A stretch of 64,000 nt of DNA from Zopfochytrium polystomum (lineage: Eukaryota; Chytridiomycota; Chytridiomycetes; Chytridiales; Chytridiaceae), in the NCBI GenBank assembly GCA_025765615.1, contig JAIVFJ010000041.1, forward strand, positions 62,001 to 126,000, in the 5' to 3' direction. Positions 46,901 through 55,987 of this stretch are shown in pieces. Each line of letters begins with the position of its first letter. The stretch's first letter is position 1. The notes under the pieces were generated by a model. That model was not told where the DNA came from. It ran no database searches and saw only the letters and a list, made by a program, of their open reading frames with translations. Made by a program: the position numbers and the translations under genes.

Positions 46901-48468
46901 AGACCACACTCAAAAGGGAGACATTCGTCGAGTCTGAAGTCTCATTTGGGAGTTTGGAGGAAACCTCAATTGAGCGTTTCCCAGCCCTTGTAAGCTCTTC
47001 AGTAGCAGCGATGCCGCCGCTTGTGCCGTCAGCGGCTGGCATTCAGCAACATGGCTGGCTGTCCCGGGTTGCACATATCGTTAAGGACGGTGCTGTTGTT
47101 GCAGGAGCTAAATTATTGCACTCAGGTGAGCTGGCAAGCTCAATCATCGTACAAGGAGCTCAGACAGCCGCAACCTCAAGTGTTTCGGCTCTTGGCTTCG
47201 CCGTTAAAAGTGGCGTGACCGCAATTGCGCATGTGGGCGATGGTGCGAGTTCTGCTGTGGTTTCCAGTGGAAAGGCGACAAGCGAAGTGTTGATACAAAG
47301 GGCAAGCACAGCGGGTAAACGGATTCTTACTAGCGCCAGTCTTGCAGGATCAGCCGTTTTGGAAAGTGCGACGAAGGTTGGATCTGCAGTCGCCTGCAGC
47401 AGTGGGGCGGTTATAGATGTTCTCCGAAGCGTCGTGACGCCAACCGAGACCTGCGACAGTTTGAGCGAGGAAGGTTCTTTGAAGGTGAACGTAACAAGGA
47501 AACTGACTAACGAGTTCTATCATTCCACAATGGATGCGGTAAGCCCTGTTTGACCACTTTTTCTTCACTTATGAAATGTTAAGGAAACCGTTTCCATCGA
47601 AGTTCCTTCGTTTCTCACGGGAGGCTGGTGGACAAAATTCTTGGAATGGTTCCGTAGTCGCCAGTACACATTCGATGTTACGAAGTTCATCACAAGCGTT
47701 GGAGATGCTGCAACGATTTCAGACAATTTGCTGGAAGACGCCTTGAAAGCCGCTGGGGTGCCTATAACGGCTGATTCACTGGAAGAACTGAAAGTGCACG
47801 TTTGGTCTGGTGACACAAATGTAATCATTCAAACTCTTCGTTTCATCCGAAAAGTTGTTCAGCTGGTCGGAGTGGCCACGGTTGAAGAAGATATCATTCC
47901 CGCATTCAACAGAAAAGCCGCAGCTAAGTCAGACACAACGGTGACACAAATCACAATTCGCATTCTCAAGCAGATAGAAACTGATGATGGGGCAGTCATA
48001 GTTGATTCCGTGAGTGTTATTTTAAGAAATGCACTAAATATTTAATTCTGCACCCAGAGAGAGGAAACGTTCGATGTACCGTCAATTGCATTTACGGGGT
48101 GGTGGAACAAGTGGTCTTCTGACATCAACGGCAATTATCCATCATTTGGCCTCACTACGTTCTTGAGTGCCTTGGGTGAATCCGACGTTGTCAGCGATGA
48201 AATTGTCCTTCAAGCACTTCACGCTGCCGGTGCCCCAGTTTCGCAGGACGAGGTTTCTCTGATGAAAATTGACTCTGAATCAGATTCGGACTCGAACTCG
48301 GATTCATGGAGCCTGTTCATATTCATTCGAGCTCTCATTCGAGTGATCGGAGTGGAGGCTGTCAAACAGCAGGTTATTCCAATGTTCTACGAGTCGAAAT
48401 GCGTCCGCGATGGCCAAAGTTCAGTGCAATCAGATGATGCCGAGGACGGCCTCAGTCAAATCTTTTGA
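28950..48468 (+). CDS. Giant modular protein: kelch-like ectodomain, TM helix and 16-copy cytoplasmic domain array
   Basis: I do not recognise this as a named family. Met 28950 begins a signal peptide (MRAAIYAAALSSIMLCLTC). Kelch-like blades follow (GHACSVVDDTFYVWGG, GHAVVQSGHEIIALFG, GIYCAGGRLQ), then one TM helix at 30372-30449. A 57-nt in-frame intron (30819-30875, CTAAC branch site, TAG acceptor) leads into the array. The exons I place are bounded by introns 29230-29304, 30819-30875, 32421-32477, 33048-33099, 34148-34192, 34345-34394, 35434-35510, 35934-35982, 36700-36753, 40075-40135, 40703-40783, 41108-41193, 41777-41826, 42058-42210, 42265-42416, 43111-43268, 43932-44168, 44939-45029, 45834-45981, 47539-47583 and 48010-48057. 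Single extra bases are inferred at about 41250, 42661, 44534, 44715 and 46588; removing them makes the sum of exon lengths a multiple of three (5,896 codons). If the 30819 intron is not used, this is two genes, 28950-30833 and 30876-48468. Confidence 0.65.
30372..30449 (+). other. Transmembrane helix of the giant protein
   Basis: Encodes VLFASLGAFSCVFSLVSVWL and LIYCW, followed by QRTDGGERR, a basic/polar stop-transfer. With the N-terminal signal peptide this predicts a type I protein, with the kelch part outside and the array in the cytoplasm. Confidence 0.8.
30876..31203 (+). repeat. Array domain R1 (type A)
   Basis: Begins at an exon boundary exactly 14 residues before GWW; reads QVPACVLHGWWDRF and ends QQQVIPLL. 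The Met at its first position is best read as an ordinary residue. Confidence 0.75.
31455..31778 (+). repeat. Array domain R2 (type A)
   Basis: FVIEIPSFAMYGWW start, LTAEELALL middle, LLEFVRKTVGLAGAEVV and QVLPLFD end. Preceded by a beta-like strip KIVITLTKSTINSKT. No intron at its start, unlike the other type A copies. Confidence 0.85.
32478..32804 (+). repeat. Array domain R3 (type A)
   Basis: Starts at a phase-0 exon boundary: LSIPGAALHGWWRRV, then FLTCLAEIE, MAGAPMSWTELD and KVVPLFD. Confidence 0.85.
33100..33435 (+). repeat. Array domain R4 (type A)
   Basis: Starts at a phase-0 exon boundary: LTLPGYALSGWWRRV, AGAPLTKGEF, LLVRKVVHLVGVEA and QVIPLFD. Confidence 0.85.
34947..35243 (+). 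repeat. Array domain R5 (type B, WW replaced)
   Basis: LTLWDCF replaces the NWW motif. RFPSFEAANFLPTLANHGEI and ECGSPATVGELTEMEEESGF keep the type B pattern. Confidence 0.75.
36111..36435 (+). repeat. Array domain R6 (type B)
   Basis: VVVIPEYARGNWWTLL, RRFPEFDSASFLSAV, IEEECGFKEEVNLVKLLTF and VGVSAFQTSV: a full type B unit. Confidence 0.9.
37119..37415 (+). repeat. Array domain R7 (type B, degenerate)
   Basis: The WW motif is lost (LQKRLTIVIETI). CRFSTFDTIAFFRALSEL and VSLTFEELEE keep the pattern. Confidence 0.7.
38220..38525 (+). repeat. Array domain R8 (type B)
   Basis: QGEWWALLKKSL, RLPAFDETAFLNELVRRDEV, MSITSDELDEIELEC and VNVMGVKKVL. Confidence 0.8.
38958..39590 (+). repeat. Four-copy WPFEMAYS-type repeat
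   Basis: Four units at about 38958-39050, 39128-39222, 39318-39410 and 39493-39590. Each reads roughly WLSVHEMEY, about 12 variable residues, then EREWPFEMAYS. Spacers of about 25-35 residues are Thr-rich and poorly conserved. The motif is not known to me. It lies between array domains R8 and R9. Confidence 0.88.
40183..40500 (+). repeat. Array domain R9 (type B)
   Basis: ITLPDKARTWWLRFVETI, FLTAISQQEDI, GATVTNADISTIQTESGC and VKTTVSIVGVAAFLT. Confidence 0.85.
41347..41673 (+). repeat. Array domain R10 (type B)
   Basis: VVPEYAKGNWWTLLLQAIT, FLEAISKHEEITETTIVE, EELVTIQDECG and VGVTTFLTTVISTLE. Nearly identical to R11 and R12. Confidence 0.92.
42581..42908 (+). repeat. Array domain R11 (type B, one-base break)
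   Basis: Same core as R10. An extra C at 42661-42662 (CGGTTCCTCTGG against CGGTTCTCTGG in R12) breaks the frame. Confidence 0.92.
43290..43770 (+). repeat. Alanine-rich 11-mer module M1
   Basis: Starts ESWFSKATHVIADG and continues as Ala/Gly/Ser/Val units of 11 residues of the form AGSxxxxGAxA. Parts are near-identical in DNA to M2, but M1 lacks about three of its units. Confidence 0.85.
43943..43996. repeat. (TTTTTA)n followed by C16 inside an intron
   Basis: About six TTTTTA units (43943-43977) and 16 consecutive C (43981-43996), inside intron 43932-44168 of the giant gene. Confidence 0.95.
44363..44690 (+). repeat. Array domain R12 (type B, one-base break)
   Basis: Same core as R10. An extra A at 44534 (TGCAGGCGCG for the expected TGCGGCGCG) breaks the frame. 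A second extra base at 44715 follows in the Thr-rich linker. Confidence 0.92.
45068..45690 (+). repeat. Alanine-rich 11-mer module M2
   Basis: Starts ESWFSKATRIVKDG. Successive 11-residue units include AGSAVAYGAQA, AGSTVVEGITV, VGSAVKSGAEA, AGSAAVSGATS and AGSLISDGASA. The register holds for at least ten units. Confidence 0.88.
46158..46484 (+). repeat. Array domain R13 (type B)
   Basis: LVPEYAKGNWWTLLVQTI, FLLAITKQEDITETTILE and VGVTTFQTAVVSILE. Confidence 0.9.
46648..46930 (+). repeat. Array domain R14 (type B, divergent)
   Basis: FMQSWALLKDSITRRFPEF, VSAEELAIIAKECGC and LMTFVKTTLK; only one Trp of the WW pair is kept. Confidence 0.8.
47053..47440 (+). repeat. Alanine-rich 11-mer module M3
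   Basis: Starts GWLSRVAHIVKDGAVV and then shows the same pattern, more diverged (IIVQGAQTAAT, AVKSGVTAIAH, AGSAVLESATK). Confidence 0.75.
47584..47910 (+). repeat. Array domain R15 (type A)
   Basis: Starts at a phase-0 exon boundary: VSIEVPSFLTGGWWTKF, AAGVPITADSLEEL, FIRKVVQLVGVATV and DIIPAF. Confidence 0.88.
48058..48390 (+). repeat. Array domain R16 (type A)
   Basis: Starts at a phase-0 exon boundary: FDVPSIAFTGWWNKW, AAGAPVSQDEVSLM, an acidic DSESDSDSNSDS insert, then FIRALIRVIGVEAV and QVIPMF. The protein ends 26 codons later. Confidence 0.88.
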
Positions 48469-48695
48469 TGGCGGGGCTCTTTTCGCAATATATAGTTCAC
48501 CCCATTCTAGGCAAAATAATGGTTTATCAAAGATTCTTGGCCTGCTTTTTATTTCGAACGCGTGTGCACCTTTTCGTTCGGCACAATGAAAAGATCCACA
48601 TCTGCATATTAACCTGAACGCCTGAAAGGGTTCTTTGGGAAAAGTCCATGCCCCAGAGACTTCAAAAGACTCCCGTGTCAGTAGCATGTATTAAT

Positions 48696-50046
48696 TCACG
48701 ATTTTCGCTTCTTAGGACTCTTTCCGTCCTCTTCGTGTGCCGAATCCCCCCTCTTCCCGTGCCTCTTCTGCACGTTCCACACTGCCGACAGCTTTTTGGG
48801 GGCGGCCTGCCGTGCCGCTGCAGCGAGGCTGCGTCTGCCGTCGTTACTGCTTGGAGACTTCCCACCCTGCTGATTTTCCTTGGCCGGTGGAGTCTCGGCC
48901 GCACCATCACTGGCCTCCGCAAATATGCCCACAGGATCTGACAGCTTCTTCTTGTCTTTTGGAAGATTCACGCCCATGATGGATATGCACGTCAGTCGGC
49001 ACTTTGCTTCATAAGACGCAACGGGTGCGAAAGGCTCAGTCGGCGCGGTATCGTTCGCCGCAGGAGTGGACGCCAGCGCTGCGGCAACATCCCACACCCG
49101 GACCCCGCCGTCCGTCGAGCACGTTGCCAGCAAACACCGCCCGCCCCGGATGGGAGCCGCCGCCAGATCCTTCACGCGAGCCTCGTGCGCCTTCCACTTC
49201 TGCAGCACCGTCCCGTGGCTCGCGATCATCCACACTTCGCCGTTTTCGCACCCGACGACGACGACCTCGGACTCTGGCGTCTCACTCTCCTTTCGGCCCT
49301 TGCCCACCCCGCCGCGCACAGTCGCAAACGCCATCGCGGTGAACCGTGTCCGCGTGGAAGCCGGCGCCGCAACGCACGCGACCTCCGCGCCCGTGTCTGT
49401 GCTGCAGATTGCAACCTCGCGGTCGTGCAGCGTGGCATACAGCGCGCCGGACGGGCTCCAGGCGACGCGCAGGGCCGGGCTGCGCAGCCGCAGCGTGTAG
49501 GCGCAGTTGCCCTTTGTCAGGTCCCAGGTCTTCATGAGGCCGTCGGCGGAGACAGCTGAGCAGCAGGCGGCCCGACGGGTGGCACGCGATCGATGTCACG
49601 GCGCCCTTGTGGCCCGTCAGCGTCTTGAGCAGCGACCAGTCGCTGGTGCGGACGATGGCGATCGCGCCGTCTTCGGCGGCGGTGAGGAGGTGAGAGGCTC
49701 GGAAGAAGGCGAGGGATGTGGTGGTGCCGGAGTGATGCATGAGCGACCCTACTTCTTTGCGCTGAGTCAGGTCGTAGAGGCGAATGTGCTCGTCGGAGGA
49801 GCCGGTGGCGAGGAACCGGTGAGACGATGCCAGGGTCTTGATGGCGTTGATGTGGGCTGGGTAAATGAAGACTGGGGTGAGCGTCGCTTCTGCGGCGGGC
49901 GAGTCGGCTTTCGTGTCCGCATTTTCTAAGTGGACCGTGTGCCCGTCCAGGCCATAGAGAAGTCGCTCGTAAGACCCCGCAATGACGCGGAAGTCGGCTG
50001 GCCGTGGTTGAGGAAGGGTATCACTTCCGGCCGTGTCGGTGGCCAT
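48696..50046 (-). CDS. MAK11: WD40 protein MAK11/PAK1IP1-like, 60S biogenesis factor
   Basis: From Met 50046: DFRVIAGSYERLLYGLDG (the family start), then WD units IYPAHINAIKTLASSHRFLA/SSDEHIRLYDL, SLMHHSGTTTSLAF/AAEDGAIAIVRT and LTGHKGAVTSIACHPSGRL, then SADGLMKTWDLTKGNCAY, WSPSGALYATLHDREVAI and CSTDGGVRVWDV, and a Lys-rich C-terminus ending KKRKS at 48696. Mak11/PAK1IP1 is a nucleolar factor in pre-60S maturation. One extra base at about 49555 breaks the frame between CHPSGRLLLS and SADGLMKTW, exactly inside a WD repeat. Both sides are conserved, so I treat it as one gene. It converges on the giant gene, whose stop lies 227 bp away. Confidence 0.83.
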
Positions 50047-50679
50047 GTGGAAGGAGATGTGAATGGGCGAAAAAGAAGAAAGAAAGAAAAGACTGGGGCA
50101 CTCTTGTCAGGGCGCTGTCGACAAACCTTTTGTGTTGTGAAAATCGACAATTTCAACGCAAAAGTTTCTGCTCCTTACTCATTTTCTTTCACGAGCTCCC
50201 GGTCGGGAACTGCTCTTCCCACGGAACAAGGGATATCAGGACTGCAAATGGAAACGAAGACACGGTGTAAAGACTAGAGCGAGGGAATAAGATGGAGAGC
50301 TTAAAGGGAAAGAGTGAAGCTCTGGGGCACGTAAAAGAAGTGCGAGCGGGCGCGCGAACGTACGGAAAGCAGAACCGAGGAGAGAGGTCATCGCGGAACA
50401 ATAAACACAAACCAGCCCAAGAACCGAAGTCAATCCGCTCTCCTCGTGAAGTTATCACTGAAGCCAATGCAATAGAGATACCGTCTTCCCTTGTAAACAG
50501 TATCCGAAATTCACGAAAGACGGAGAGGTTGCGGAACGGGGGTCGCAAAAAAAGAAAACAAAACATGGACTGCAATAAGAAGGCGAAGCCCAAATAGCTC
50601 CAGCAATAGCTGGACCAGTCTTGCCATGCACGCATTCTCCACAAATAGAAGGTTGGCGTCCTGACACTGCCCCAAACCA
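50047..50679. other. Intergenic, MAK11 promoter and TF gene 3' flank
   Basis: No supported gene. Open stretches on both strands lack coding character. Confidence 0.5.
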
Positions 50680-52215
50680 TCACCGTCGTGAAGGCGTGCT
50701 TGACGGTGTCTGCAGCTGAATTGCGACTCTAGGATCCGCCAAAGCTGCAGCAGGCGGGAGTACTGTCGGCCGGGTTGCGTGGGGATAAGCAAAGTTACAT
50801 ACAGGTGCAGTTGGCCGTGCATCAGCCTCAGCAGATACATCTGGAATTTTTCGTGGTCGCCCACGTTTTGCAGAAGGCCCTGTCGCCGGTGGAGGAGTTT
50901 GAGGGCGAGAAGCCCCCTGGTATTGAAGGCACTCAGCTTCCGAAACTGTCTTTCCAACATTTTCGCGTATAACTGGTGAAACACTACAATTTTGCGAGGC
51001 TGGAACTGAGGCTTGCGAGGTCGTGGAGACGGGGGAGCTATGCACCGAGTCCGTGTCTGCCTCATCGTCCACTGATGGTACAGGAGATGGACCCATGTTG
51101 TTGGTTCGGTGGTTCTTTGACGACTTAATTAGTTTTGAAGATTTAGGCGTCACGGACGGGGGGCGCCTTCGTTTCTTTCGCGCACTGGGTTCGGGCGTTA
51201 GTCCATGCCCGTTCGCTGGAACTGGTGCTGCAGAGCTCGATCCCATTTGGACCCGACTATTCTCTGACTGATCCAATACGGCGCTGCACAGTTGCGAGAG
51301 AATGTGAAGTTTTGACCAGCCTGTGGCGGGTGAGGAGACGGTCGGTGGAGAATGATACGAGCTCCCAAACGCCGATGCGGGAGCAGGACTTGCAGCTTGC
51401 TTTGGAGTGAAAGGGGTTGAGTCCTGGGGGGTTCCAAACGCTGCCGCAGCCGGACCAGTAGGTGGATTCGCTTCCGCTTCCGTTGGCTCGAGCGATGCTG
51501 GACATTGGACATCCGCACGAATATACTCGTGAATCAAGCCATTGCTTTCAAATCGGATGGTTCGCGGGGGTGATGAGTCGACAGCGAAATCCGCAGGAGC
51601 AACAATCACCGGCGACTGTGATCGCAGGCCAGAGGAAGTGCTCTGTGCTGCAACACTGGAATCTGATACAAGTTTAAGTTCGCGTTCAATAGAATCGCTT
51701 TGATGCACAAACCTGCGTCCTTCCGCCGATATGGGCCCCGCTTAATTCCTTTCCGCAGGTAAGTTTGATGAGTACTTTTGCAGAGCCATACCTTTTTTCC
51801 GTTCCTTCCGGACAGAATCCGCACACGAATCGGCAATTCCATATTTAACGCATCGATCGCAAGGTCTCGCATTGTCGCACTTCTTGCATGCTCTCTGGCA
51901 ACTGACTGAGGCCAACTTAGTCTTTTGAGCTGTCAGTAGTTGAAACTTACTGCAGGCATTCTTAACTTGATTTCTTTTCGGGTATCCTGCGGAACTGGGA
52001 GTTTGGGAGGTTGCCGTCGGGCCAGTTCGGTGTTCGGCCGATGGTGACATAGACTCCGAAGTGCGGTAAAGACCAGTCTCTGGCTGCTGCCAAGGCATCT
52101 CTTCTTCCGCCGCTAGCGATGACTGACTTTCTGAATTTGCAACAACAGGCGAGAAAGCAGAAGCACGTGGAGGTTCTGCTAGGTCCCCAGCGCCTTGGTG
52201 GTGGCTATACGACAT
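50680..52215 (-). CDS. Zn2Cys6 transcription factor with AT-hook
   Basis: Four exons on the minus strand: 52215-51951, 51905-51792, 51748-51713 and 51662-50680. The splice joins give a complete binuclear zinc cluster, C-I-S-C-QRA-C-KK-C, then RPCDRC, VKYG and C, with Cys spacing CxxCxxxCxxCxxxxxCxxC...C. It is followed by a basic ERKKGIKRGPYRRK linker. The N-terminus is Ser/Pro-rich. The long C-terminal part is disordered and carries an AT-hook KRGRPRKIP near the end and a basic patch ARKKRRRPP. Fungal Zn2Cys6 proteins bind DNA as regulators; no regulated pathway can be told from the context. Met 52215 (MSYSHHQGAG) is preferred over 52353, because the upstream reading looks like 5' UTR. Confidence 0.85.
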
Positions 52216-53492
52216 GGCTTGTGGAGAGAAAATTTTTGAAACGAAACGACGACCCGATAGACGTAGGTAGGTGACGGATTGAGGCCAAAGCTGAATGGGC
52301 TTGTTCTGTCTGGGGAATTGAAAGTGTGGCTCGTCAATTATCGGAGATTTCACGCAAAACGGCGGAGTCTGATTGGGAGTTGGGCGTTCTGGACAACCGT
52401 CTGGAGAGACGGTATATTACGATAATACTGCCAGTGGAAGGGAGCAGGAAATCGGCGGATTTTCAGAGCGCGCAACGATTACGAACACGCAAGCGTGTCG
52501 CTGTTATTGCGCCAACGCGCCATGCAGATCACGAAACGGGGGCAGACCGGACAGACTGCAGACGACGACCACGCACATCAACAAACGATCAACGTACGAC
52601 TTACAAAAAAAAGGGTATCCACGGGGTCACACCAGAAACAGTGCAGGTGTTTGCCGTCAGGCAGGGGGTCGTCGATGGTGGTGATCCCTGGCAAAGCGCG
52701 AGCTCGAGGCGAAAAACTTTTTCTCCTCTCAGTTTCGTACTCCGCCCAGAGGAAGGGAAATGGGGTGGTGGTTTGATCACTGACAAGACGATTTGCCCAA
52801 TGGCCTGGTCGTGCATGGAATGATTGTCAGGCAAAAAGGCCGAAGTGACTGGTTAGCGACAGTGGTGCATGGCAAGTCGGTGCGCTGGCAAAGAGGGTCC
52901 ATCCTTCCACTACGCAAGCGATCAAGGCGGGGGTCGCCCGCCTCAACCAGGAGCAGGGTGAAAAGGGCAACAATGGAAGGTCGACCGAGACGCGAGATTC
53001 GCCGGAGTGGTCGGTTGCGGGATTGTGGTGCCCTTTGAGAGTGGGGGGGGGGCGGGGGTAGGGGGAAAGGGGGCAAAGGCGAGTGGGTAACCGTTCCTCA
53101 CCTTACAGCCACTGATGGGAACAGCTCGATGACTCGCTGCTGGTTCGATCAATCAAATTTCAATGAAGTGCGAATGTTTGGTTGGAGAAGAGACCTGAAC
53201 CATCCAAAGTCGAAAGTTTTTTCAAGCGGAGACCGAAATTTTCCGCCTGAAGATTTGCCGGCTTCCCCAGTCAGCAGGATGATCCAACTACGATACGATA
53301 TCTTTGTTAAACCTTCTTTCCTCTTGTGCTGTTAGGAGCAGACCTCCGATTTTATATAAAGACAGTTTCGAGAATATGAGAGGTCAATCCGACTGGCCAA
53401 CGTAATCTGAATCTCTGGGCACTCCATCCCAAAACCGCACTCTCTTAATCTACTACTCGCTCAACTCTTCCGCCGCTTTCTAGCATCACGTG
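52216..53492. other. Intergenic 1.3 kb upstream of the transcription factor gene
   Basis: No supported gene on either strand. It contains a G-rich run (about 53043-53070) and should hold the transcription factor promoter and the CNOT11 3' UTR. Confidence 0.5.
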
Positions 53493-55615
53493 CTACTGCT
53501 GTTTGATGAGCTGGAAAAGCCCCGCTGCTTCCTTGATGCGGGAAAACTGAACGCAGAAAGCTTCAATTTCGACTGAAAAGTCAGCGAGTGAAATCGCTCC
53601 ATTCCGAAGTAGCGACTGCAAGAAGAGACAGACCTGCGCAAATGAAGTCATTAAGGAGAAGAAGAGGCAAATATCGCCAGGCGAATTGCAATTAAGCTCA
53701 CTACGCTTACCAGACGAACTTGACGCGCTTGCATGGCGGGATCGGTGACTTTGTCGCAGCCCTGGATGCAACCAGACACGTAAAGAGGCAAAAACTCCTC
53801 GGGAAGGTCAGTTTCAGTAGCCAGCCTGTTGACGACTTCGACAGTGTGCAACGTAAGTGGTGCGGTGATAAGGGCTTTCAGGTAACTGTTGAGCAATCGG
53901 TTGGTGGAGATAAAAGGGATTAGCTGGTGCTGTGTAGAAAGGCAAGTGCTGCTCCCAAATCATACTCGTTGATTTTTGTTGAGCCGACCAGTCTGAGCGT
54001 GACACCAACAGCTAGATTGGGGTTGTGCTCAACCAGCAAGAGAAACGCGTCTTGTGAGAGCCCGCAGTCGTGCAGGAATAGGGGATCCCTGTCGAAGAAA
54101 CCAGCAACAGTCTGTAAACAATGAATTCAGCTCGTGTGATGTGGAGGTTATTTTGCAATTCTCACCTGAAACTGTTGGTCCGTGAGCTGCCGGTGAAACG
54201 CGATATCCATGTACGATTTGGCAAGTTCTCGCTCGGCTTGTTCCTTTTGGCCATGCACGTCTACCATGAGGACGTGGAGAGAAAGCGGAGGATCAATCCA
54301 CTGGAGCTGTGAAGGAGATAGGTCGATAAAAAGATGAGATACGTCAAGATTTCACAGTTAATTCAGGGTGTCGTCACAAACCGCACCTGTGGACGGAAAG
54401 AGGGAAGTGGAGGCTCTGGGACGTACAAGGGAAGCTGCGCATGAAAAAGATCTTCAAGGGATTCGCCGGGCGCAAGATCGAAAACCGCCACGGCTGCTGC
54501 CCTTGCCTCATCCACCGTCGGCAGACCGCCCTCTTCGCGCTTCCCATCGTCATCCTCCAAAGCCAAAACGCCGTTCGAGTGGAGGCATGTTCGCCCATTC
54601 AGGTCGTGAAGATCTTTCCGAATTCCGAACAACTTAACGGCCATTTTCGGGTCAGATAGGAGTTGGTGGGAGTCGGTGGTCATAGTGGGGACTGTTCAGC
54701 AAATCGCTGACAGTATTTTCTGACACCTTCCTTTCGTAATTAGAGGCAGTTGGACAGAGGGACAGTTCGTTTACCTCTTTAGCACGGTCATTCAGCAGTA
54801 GGCATACAAGGTAGCATTCCGCAGGTGATACAGCTATCACGGACGCGTCAGCTGCACCAGCTGGGTGAGTGTATGGAGGATATAACGTTGACGATTGCTG
54901 AAGGTGAAACTGGGGAAGGTGCGAGGCTGCGAGAGCAGGGTGAAGAGCGACGAACGAAGGCTCAATGTACTCCAAAAATACGCTCAGAAAAGGGTGGTTT
55001 ATAAGAGAAACGTGGGCATTGCGGAACAGCGTAAATAGTGCGAATAGGGCGGGGATGCGCAAAGAGGGCTGTTTTTGGCACAGGCGAGAGGTGATACTGT
55101 CAATACAATCCGTTTGGCGCTGATCGCCAAAGAAACAGAGGAAATCCGACGCTCACATGAGGCAGCAGTACGCGCTCCCGCAAGAGGATTGCCATAATTA
55201 GGGGTACATCTTCGTCAGGATCGATCTCAACGTCGTCGAGAGCATTGGGCGACGATTGGGCCCGAACAATGCGGCGACGAAGTGAGGAAGCAAAGGCGGA
55301 GAGAGTGATGGTATTCGATGTTGAGTAACCGGTTGGATCTGCAAACTGAGGCTCCGAAGGTGGTGGATCGGCACCAGTAGCGAGGATCGCGTCGAAGATG
55401 AGAGCAACAAGGGCGCTGTAGCGGCCCACTACGGCCGGTCTGGATGCACTTGGAGGTGACGGAATTTTGGACGGAGGAGCCCGGGGAGCGAACGCGGCTG
55501 ACGAAAACGACGATGACGACGATGAGGACAAAGTTGAAGATGAGGAAGGCAATGGGTACGCTGGTGTTGTTGAGGCGAAGGCGCTGGGGAAGGTGCCGAC
55601 GGATGGAGTGGCCAT
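53493..55615 (-). CDS. CNOT11: CCR4-NOT complex subunit 11 (CNOT11)
   Basis: Member of the CNOT10-CNOT11 module of the CCR4-NOT deadenylase, cytoplasmic mRNA turnover. From Met 55615: a Ser/Pro-rich N-terminus; [19 protein letters not shown]; then, after an intron beginning at 55156, [15 protein letters not shown] and [13 protein letters not shown]. Later exons give SFRPQVRF and [11 protein letters not shown], matching animal FRPPPPLH and IQWD segments. The conserved C-terminal domain gives [42 protein letters not shown], an intron, [20 protein letters not shown] and [18 protein letters not shown]. It ends at 53493. There are at least six exons; two middle junctions (about 54700-54780 and 54120-54360) were not fixed in phase. 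Confidence 0.82.
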
Positions 55616-55987
55616 GACGGTTGGTTCGGTTTTCCAAATGTTTTGCAGCCACTGCTGGTCCCATATTCTCACACTCGTGGCGCTTAATTCACTCCCCTCT
55701 GGTCGTCTGATATGATACCTCGGGCGAGAAAGTTGCTTTCAACTACTGACGACACGACAACCTAGAAGCGGAGGCGCAAATGCTGGGCATGTCCATAACT
55801 GAAGGGTTTGTACCACAAAACTCCATCGGCGCTGCTTGCTTTCCGCATGAGATAATTAGTTTGGTGTTGTGCTTACCAATAGCACTTTTATGAAGTTCTG
55901 ACGAACATAAAAAGATGAAAAAGCGCGCAAATGCTTCTTCATTGTAGCTCATTCAGAGTTTAAGTCCCCTCAACAAAAAATTTCTCC
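55616..55987. promoter_or_regulatory. Shared divergent promoter, CNOT11 and membrane protein P1
   Basis: 372 bp between two divergently transcribed starts. No consensus element beyond A/T-rich stretches was identified. Confidence 0.4.

Noticed and set aside
30876..48390. The WW pair as a WW domain, or the unit as a death-fold domain
   Set aside because: WW domains have two Trp about 20 residues apart and a Pro end, and none of that is present. A death-fold cannot be shown without structure prediction.
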